Positions 59,158 through 64,000 of a stretch of DNA of 64,000 nt are shown piece by piece. Within the stretch, counting starts at the first letter, position 1, and every line of letters starts with the position of its first letter. The stretch comes from Hoyosella altamirensis (GTDB lineage: Bacteria > Actinomycetota > Actinomycetes > Mycobacteriales > Mycobacteriaceae): NCBI RefSeq assembly GCF_014191505.1, contig NZ_JACHWS010000001.1, positions 1,054,001-1,118,000 on the forward strand, given 5' to 3'. The notes under the pieces are model-generated. The model searched no databases. It was not told the origin of the DNA and saw nothing but the letters and a program-made list of their open reading frames with translations. A program made the translations under genes and the position numbers.

Positions 59158-60054
59158 ATGAGTACACCAGTGGTTGGTTTCATCGGTCTTGGTCACATGG
59201 GCGGGCCGATGGCCGCGAATCTCGTCAAAGCGGGATACACAGTGATTGGGTTCGACGTTGTGCCGGCAGCGATAGAGGCGGCAACAGCGAGTGGCGTGCA
59301 AATGGCAGCGTCCGCGAGCGAGGCGGTGAAGGAAGCCCCCATCGTGATCACGATGCTTCCCAGTGGCCGTCACGTACATTCAGTGCTGGACGAAGTGCTC
59401 GGCGCAGCGGCACCGAGCACGCTTTTCCTGGAGTGTTCCACCATTGACGTTGACGATGCCAAGGCGGCCCACGCGAAAGCCAAAGCTGCTGGACACCGCT
59501 GCGTGGACGCACCTGTCTCGGGTGGTGTCGGCGGGGCGACCGCAGGGACACTCACGTTCATGGTCGGTGGACCGGCAGACGATGTTGCTGCGGCGCACCC
59601 ATTGCTCGACGTCATGGGCAAGCGAATCGTCCATTGCGGTGACGCGGGTGCGGGGCAGGCAGCGAAAATCTGCAACAACATGATCCTGGGTATCTCCATG
59701 ATTGGTATCAGCGAGGCCTTCGTACTAGGAGAGAAGCTCGGACTTACGAACGAGGCGCTCTTCGAGGTGGCAGCAAACGCGTCAGGGCAATGCTGGGCGC
59801 TGACGTCCTATTGCCCAGTGCCAGGGCCGGTGCCCGCGTCGCCAGCGAACAACAACTATGAGCCAGGGTTCGCGGTTGAATTGATGAGCAAAGACCTTGG
59901 CCTGGCAGCGAATGCCCTGCGGAACGCAGGAGTTGCGGGTGAACTTGGCCTCCACGCGTCGGAGATCTACGAGCGCTACCTTGAAGAAGGGGGAAAGGGC
60001 CGCGATTTCTCCGCGATCGTCACGGATATTCGGCGCCGTTCTTCAGAAGGGTGA
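59158..60054 (+). CDS. mmsB: 3-hydroxyisobutyrate dehydrogenase
   Basis: 298 residues. NAD-binding Rossmann GFIGLGHMGGPMAANLVKAG, substrate loop DAPVSGGVGGATAGTLTFMV (the DxPVSGG signature) and catalytic Lys in GAGQAAKICNNMILG. It oxidises 3-hydroxyisobutyrate to methylmalonate semialdehyde, the substrate of mmsA, completing the operon logic. The last 12 bases overlap the end of the convergent arylsulfotransferase-like gene. Confidence 0.93.
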   Translation: MSTPVVGFIGLGHMGGPMAANLVKAGYTVIGFDVVPAAIEAATASGVQMAASASEAVKEAPIVITMLPSGRHVHSVLDEVLGAAAPSTLFLECSTIDVDDAKAAHAKAKAAGHRCVDAPVSGGVGGATAGTLTFMVGGPADDVAAAHPLLDVMGKRIVHCGDAGAGQAAKICNNMILGISMIGISEAFVLGEKLGLTNEALFEVAANASGQCWALTSYCPVPGPVPASPANNNYEPGFAVELMSKDLGLAANALRNAGVAGELGLHASEIYERYLEEGGKGRDFSAIVTDIRRRSSEG

Positions 60055-61506
60055 CACTGGCAATACCTCAGATTCAGTGAGAACCTCGCCAGTGATGTCG
60101 AGGGCCTGAACCCGCACGAATCTCGGTTCGCCGTCAATCGTGGTTTCCGTTTCGAACCCGTCGCGCGGAACCGCCTTGATGACATCGAGTGCGTCGGGTT
60201 CGGCCCCGGCGAGGACCCGCCAGCGTACGACCTCGGTGGCGCCGTTCCAGCTCATCGCGACACTGACGGTGCCCGACTGGCGAATAGTCGCGCTGACCGC
60301 TGGTGGGTACTCTGGTTCACCCACCCAGTCACCGAGCAGCGCCCGGTACGAAAACATGTTTGATGGGAAGACCATGTGCCGCTTCACTTTTCCATCAGGC
60401 CCGAATTCCGTGAGGCTTGGGCGTGACCCCCAGCCAACGAAGCTGTGTCCATTCGGAAGAACCTGGTGGTTGGCCTGAGTCGCACTCACAACGTTGTCCG
60501 GGTTTGCCATCTCGGCGACAAGTTCCGCATGCATCGTTTCCTCGTCGAGTTGAAGGATGAGGGCACGTGAGGCGCCTTCCTCCTCCGCTTCCGAGGACAC
60601 GTTGTCCAGCAGACTGATACGGCCGTCAGGCAACCAGCGAGCGTCGTGCTGGTAGCGGAACTCGACTCCCGCGCCAAGGGTGAAATCGCTGTTTTTCCCG
60701 CCAAGAGTCCACATTATGCCGCCCGTCTCGCGGTCAATCTTGTAGAGGGCGTGGGTATGACGCGCCGAGATCAGCAAATTGCCGTCCGCATCCTCATCGA
60801 CGGAGTTGATGTGGAAGTAGTCCCACGCGCGCTCCTCGTCCTCGGGTACCGGATAGTCTGACTCGTCAGTGTCGACATGATCGAGTGCATCCCAGGCGAA
60901 TAACACCTCACCGGTCTCGATATCTACTTCCTGCAGGGCTGACGACCGGATGGGCGGATCCCCTTCAGTACGTGGGTAAGCCATCATCAGCGCGGTGTCA
61001 CGCGGCGTGATGATGAGGTCGTGGAAGTCCGCGTTCAGCCCGTCACCCATGGAAACGCGCGCGACCTCTTCGTACCGGCCATTCAGAATGATGTATTCGC
61101 CTTCGCCCCATCCTGGTTCGAACGACTCACCTTGCCAGTAGGTGAGCACGGGCTCTCCGCGGAAAGTCTGCAGGGTGAGATCGTTCGCGTAGATATCCCC
61201 ATCGAAGCGGCGTGTCCACACCGGTTCACCGTCGGCGTCAATGATGAGGAGTCCGCTGTGCGGATCGTCCTCCTCTCGATCGCCGCGCACGCGGGGCACC
61301 AACAGGATGTAGCCGTCAGTCGCGCTCTCCATGGAGAACACGGTCGACACTTCCGGTGGAACAAGGCCGGGTTCCGTGACGAAACTGTGGACTCCCGGTT
61401 CTACTCTGGGAAACTCGGGTTCAGTTTCTCCGCGCATACATCCGGCAGTAAGCGCCAGGACAAGCGCTGACAGGGCACACCGTTTGAGGGCAGGACACAC
61501 AACCAT
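60043..61506 (-). CDS. Arylsulfotransferase-like lipoprotein
   Basis: About 487 residues from ATG 61506. Signal sequence with lipobox (SALVLALTAGC), then a propeller domain with the arylsulfotransferase (ASST-type) pattern: GLLIIDADGEPVWTRRFDGD, DYFHINSVDEDADGNLLISA, HALYKIDRETGGIMWTLGGK, QHDARWLPDGRISLLDNVSS, NHQVLPNGHSFVGWGSRPSL. In ASST the catalytic His lies in such HxxN-type turns (e.g. DFHDL, YFHIN, RHTHALYKI). A short C-terminal FnIII-like part follows. Sulfotransferase activity is not proven. The lipid anchor places it outside the membrane. Confidence 0.82.
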   Translation of the reverse strand: MVVCPALKRCALSALVLALTAGCMRGETEPEFPRVEPGVHSFVTEPGLVPPEVSTVFSMESATDGYILLVPRVRGDREEDDPHSGLLIIDADGEPVWTRRFDGDIYANDLTLQTFRGEPVLTYWQGESFEPGWGEGEYIILNGRYEEVARVSMGDGLNADFHDLIITPRDTALMMAYPRTEGDPPIRSSALQEVDIETGEVLFAWDALDHVDTDESDYPVPEDEERAWDYFHINSVDEDADGNLLISARHTHALYKIDRETGGIMWTLGGKNSDFTLGAGVEFRYQHDARWLPDGRISLLDNVSSEAEEEGASRALILQLDEETMHAELVAEMANPDNVVSATQANHQVLPNGHSFVGWGSRPSLTEFGPDGKVKRHMVFPSNMFSYRALLGDWVGEPEYPPAVSATIRQSGTVSVAMSWNGATEVVRWRVLAGAEPDALDVIKAVPRDGFETETTIDGEPRFVRVQALDITGEVLTESEVLPVSPF

Positions 61507-61591
61507 GATCGTTGCACGCGGCGCGACCGTACGCCACAACCGGGCGGGCTAAGCCGGGCCCGGGGTGGTTACCTTTCGTGCGAGCGTGTAC

Positions 61592-61633
61592 CAAACGTAC
61601 ATTTATCGCCCCGAAGCGTACGTTTTGCCCCTG
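61592..61633. repeat. Dispersed palindromic element, copy 2 (GTACGTTTTG type)
   Basis: CAAACGTAC (61592-61600) faces GTACGTTTTG (61618-61627), and the outer sequence GTACGTTTTGCCCCTG is the exact reverse complement of the left arm of the element at 24485-24501. An A-run (GGGAAAAAGAG) follows on the plus strand, the counterpart of the T-run before copy 1, so the similarity extends beyond the stem. It lies upstream of the next gene. Confidence 0.6.
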
Positions 61634-61723
61634 CGTGGGAAAAAGAGTCCCCGGGGGGGAGCCGGAAGGTGCGGGACGGGGGTTACTTCTGGGAAAGTAG
61701 TGGGAAGGCAGCGAGGAGGCATA

Positions 61724-62926
61724 ATGGCCAGCGACGACCGTCCGTCCACCGGTATTCCTCATACCGTTGCTGAGCGGCGCGCCCGAATGACGGATAACGT
61801 GCGCGAGTGGTGCCGAGCCTGCCAGATTCCCAACCAGAGTGACGATCTTTCCGACCAGGCGGCTCTTCTGATCGCGACGGGGTATGTCGATGAGGAAACG
61901 CGTGAGATTGTGCTGAACCGCCGCCGTGGAGGCCGCGATTTCCCCTCAGCAGGCGGATTTTCCAGCGTACGGCGCCTCGCTGATGACCACGCGAGGCTTG
62001 TCCGGAAACTCGATGAGTCCCGCTCGGGCCCAGCGCAGCTGATTGTTCGTTTCCGGATGGGCGAGGCCGAAAGGAAACTCAGCGACGCGCGGTCGGCATT
62101 CGTATTGTCGCGGACTCATTATGCGAGCGGCGTCCTCGCCATCCGCCGGGACCGGAAAGCCGGCCTGCACCTCGACCTCGAGCAGCGCAGTGCACTGTTC
62201 CGGGCCCTCCAGAGGACTCCCGTGCCGCTGGCTAGGCGCTCAACACCCGGCGATCAATTGCGCAGCGCGGCTCGGGACGCCGCCGCCGAAGGGATGCGCC
62301 GACTGTCAGACAAATCGCGTTTCGCAGAATTAGCGCGTGCCGCGAGTGAGCGGATCGCGCTGAGCCCGACTGAATATGCTGAATTCGACGATCAGTATGA
62401 AACGCTTCTCTATCTGGCGGGAACACTGTTTGACCGGATCCACGGGTCACTCTCCTGGCATTCCGCATATTTCATGGTGCAACGGGCCCAACTTGATCTC
62501 GCAAGTGAACTCGTCCAGATTGCCGTCGACACCGTTGCGCTGCGGGGCATTTCGCGAGAACTCGAAGACGCCCTCGTCTCGGCACGGGATGCTGCCTCGC
62601 GCCAGCAGATCCGCGCGCGTCAGGGGGCTCTGGAAAGCGTATGGAGCGAGCTCGTCAACCGCGTGGCAGCGCTGATGCGCATCGACGACGCATTGTCCGA
62701 GGTTGAGGAACGCCTGCGATCGTTCGCGGCCGTCCAGCGGGCCGAGAATCTGGATCATCGTATTGACGACCTGCTGTCCCGCTCGGGCACGCGGGAAATG
62801 TCAGCTGAGAACATTCACCATGTGTCCGAGCAGGTCGCGGGTGTCGATGAGGTGATTGCCGGCTACCAGGAACTTTTATACGGCGATATCGCGGAACTCA
62901 CGGGCCGAGAGACCGATAGTCGATGA
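61724..62926 (+). CDS. Predominantly helical protein of unknown function
   Basis: 400 residues from ATG 61724, five bases after GGAGG. After a ~60-residue start with two Cys in EWCRACQIPNQSDDL, the sequence is almost entirely charged amphipathic helix (RRLADDHARLVRKLDESRSG, ELEDALVSARDAASRQQIRA) consistent with coiled-coil or bundle structure, without membrane segments or a P-loop. No family recognised. Its stop abuts the convergent beta-lactamase-like gene with no gap. The copy-2 repeat lies ~90 bases upstream of its start. Confidence 0.65.
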   Translation: MASDDRPSTGIPHTVAERRARMTDNVREWCRACQIPNQSDDLSDQAALLIATGYVDEETREIVLNRRRGGRDFPSAGGFSSVRRLADDHARLVRKLDESRSGPAQLIVRFRMGEAERKLSDARSAFVLSRTHYASGVLAIRRDRKAGLHLDLEQRSALFRALQRTPVPLARRSTPGDQLRSAARDAAAEGMRRLSDKSRFAELARAASERIALSPTEYAEFDDQYETLLYLAGTLFDRIHGSLSWHSAYFMVQRAQLDLASELVQIAVDTVALRGISRELEDALVSARDAASRQQIRARQGALESVWSELVNRVAALMRIDDALSEVEERLRSFAAVQRAENLDHRIDDLLSRSGTREMSAENIHHVSEQVAGVDEVIAGYQELLYGDIAELTGRETDSR

Positions 62927-64000
62927 TCAGTTCGTCATCAGGGTAAAAGCGCCTCGCGCGAGCGACATCATCTCAGTGATACGGGCCTCGGACTCTTCCA
63001 TTTCAGGTACATCCGTGTCGGGAGCGTTAGTCAGCACTACGACCACGTACTTCTCGTCCGCATCGTTCTCTGCGAGATAGCCGAGTGCGGTCACGCCGGG
63101 CTCGGAGCCGCCCTTGTACCAGACTGAAGTCCACTCCGCGCCCAGGGCGACGCCACCGTCGTTGTCGGACATCGCGGCCGTGACATTTTCGTCGCCGATT
63201 TCGTGGAGAGACCCGAACGCTGCGCACATGTCGCTCGCCGAGCCGAACCAGCCTATCGAGTCGATGTGACGTGAGGATGTCCACGGCTCGGCTGCGGCCA
63301 GTTCGGGCAGCGGTGTGTCGGCAATCGTGGTGTTCAGCAGGTTCCGTCGTTCCGCTTCTCCACCGCCGGTGAACTGGTCCGCGAGCTGCGGATAGTCCAC
63401 GATCTTGAGCTTGAACATCTCTTGCGTGGTCAGCATTGGGCGGTTGGCGTCCGCGTTCGCTGAAGTCTCCGCGACTACCTCTTCGACCGCTTCGCGGCCT
63501 ACAGCCTCGAGCAACATGTCGCTTGCGGTGTTATCGCTGAACGAGATCATCAGACCCGCGGCTTCCGCCACCGTGACTTCGGTGCCTGGCTCTTCATCCT
63601 GGAGGAACCCGGTCGGCCAGCTGCGGTTGTCTTCGGTGACCGCGATGGTGCTCTCCCACGTCAGGTCACCGTCGTCGATTGCACGTTGCACGGCTTCGAG
63701 CACGTACACCTTGAACATGGATGCGATAGGCATGACATCGTCAGCCCGCACGTCGTGAGCAGCTTCGCACGCACCATCATCGCCGAGGCGGGCAGCGATG
63801 AAGCTGGCCTCGGGTGCCAGCGACTCGAGGCGTTCAGTGAGGCTTTCCCACGACTCTGGTGCGTCTGGGATATTCAGCGCCGGAGCGAGATTCAGCGTGT
63901 CAATCATTCCGTCATCGTTTACCCGGAGAGTTAGCGTCAGCTGCCCGTCAGCACTGTTGATGCCGACGACGATCGCGTCGTCAGTAGCGGACTGCACTTC
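62927..64000 (-). CDS. Class A beta-lactamase-like serine hydrolase (5' end outside window)
   Basis: The frame is open to base 64000 (GAA before the GTG at 63997), so the start lies right of the window. The penicillin-binding fold is complete: SxxK in PIASMFKVYVLEA, SDN in MISFSDNTASDMLLEA and KGG in VWYKGGSEPGVTALG. A preceding ~60-residue segment (TLTLRVNDDGMIDTLNLAP) resembles an NTF2-like domain, as in ORF12-type lactamase relatives. No obvious E166-containing omega loop was identified, so hydrolysis of beta-lactams is uncertain; an esterase or envelope role is possible. Likely secreted. Confidence 0.8.
   Translation of the reverse strand, partial: EVQSATDDAIVVGINSADGQLTLTLRVNDDGMIDTLNLAPALNIPDAPESWESLTERLESLAPEASFIAARLGDDGACEAAHDVRADDVMPIASMFKVYVLEAVQRAIDDGDLTWESTIAVTEDNRSWPTGFLQDEEPGTEVTVAEAAGLMISFSDNTASDMLLEAVGREAVEEVVAETSANADANRPMLTTQEMFKLKIVDYPQLADQFTGGGEAERRNLLNTTIADTPLPELAAAEPWTSSRHIDSIGWFGSASDMCAAFGSLHEIGDENVTAAMSDNDGGVALGAEWTSVWYKGGSEPGVTALGYLAENDADEKYVVVVLTNAPDTDVPEMEESEARITEMMSLARGAFTLMTN

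Noticed and set aside
57960-59183. A 407-codon minus-strand frame opposite the acyl-CoA dehydrogenase
   Set aside because: Overlaps completely with a conserved enzyme gene; Arg/His-rich shadow.
1-64000. Search for insertion sequences, prophage genes and rRNA/tRNA genes
   Set aside because: No transposase, integrase, phage structural protein or structural RNA was recognised on either strand.

Overview
The window looks like a chromosome segment of a mycolic-acid-type actinobacterium (order Mycobacteriales; Hoyosella/Rhodococcus/Dietzia-like). The basis is high GC with GTG starts and 4-base ATGA/GTGA gene overlaps, together with several lineage-typical genes: a WS/DGAT wax-ester/triacylglycerol synthase, a mycothiol-dependent-type isomerase, DUF2510 and DUF1707 membrane proteins, and a block resembling the mycobacterial moxR2 locus. 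This is inference from protein families; I saw no rRNA, tRNA, CRISPR array, transposase or integrase.

Layout. 1-9.2 kb: an accessory, mostly envelope-type cluster: a PQQ-like propeller (cut by the left edge), a very hydrophobic protein with a leucine-rich-variant tail, a DUF2510 membrane protein, a proline-rich anchored protein, a response regulator without a kinase partner, a TetR regulator and two small membrane-anchored unknowns. Two operons here share a 63-bp element upstream. 9.4-12 kb: a MazG-like pyrophosphohydrolase, a BrnTA toxin-antitoxin pair flanked by ~52-bp direct repeats, and DUF1707 and DUF2510 proteins. 12-18.5 kb: a TetR gene behind a clear palindromic operator with a DinB/maleylpyruvate-isomerase-type enzyme, a lone PD-(D/E)XK nuclease-like gene, a secreted peptidase under a TPR-LuxR regulator, and a methyltransferase. 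18.5-23.4 kb: a decayed BREX defence remnant (brxL intact, pglZ lacking its N-terminal part, no brxA/B/C or pglX). 23.4-34 kb: small secreted proteins, a Phd-like protein, an AlkZ-type winged-helix protein, an AraC regulator with a glyoxalase-fold partner, exonuclease III, a LigB-type dioxygenase, an unusual ACT-WS/DGAT fusion, an SGNH hydrolase, a SRPBCC protein and a lytic transglycosylase.

34-46 kb: DUF2237, DNA polymerase IV, a secreted NTF2-like protein, a VanW protein, and then the conserved run RDD, DUF7847-type, DUF4129, DUF4350, MoxR ATPase, DUF58 and convergent SpoIIM. 46.5-49.7 kb: a PP2C phosphatase translationally coupled to two CNNM/CorC-type transporters. 49.8-53.8 kb: the Pnkp/Hen1 RNA-repair operon, which heals, 2'-O-methylates and seals RNAs broken by ribotoxins. 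53.9-64 kb: a TspO-like membrane protein, a small acidic protein, an SMP-30-like propeller, a MarR regulator divergent from a valine-degradation operon (mmsA, acyl-CoA dehydrogenase, mmsB), an arylsulfotransferase-like lipoprotein, an unknown helical protein and a class A beta-lactamase-like protein cut by the right edge.

Three families of non-coding repeats recur: a ~64-bp inverted repeat between convergent genes (27.7 and 45.2 kb, with a half copy at 36.9 kb), a GTACGTTTTG-centred palindrome (24.5 and 61.6 kb), and the 63-bp promoter-region element (4.0 and 7.8 kb).
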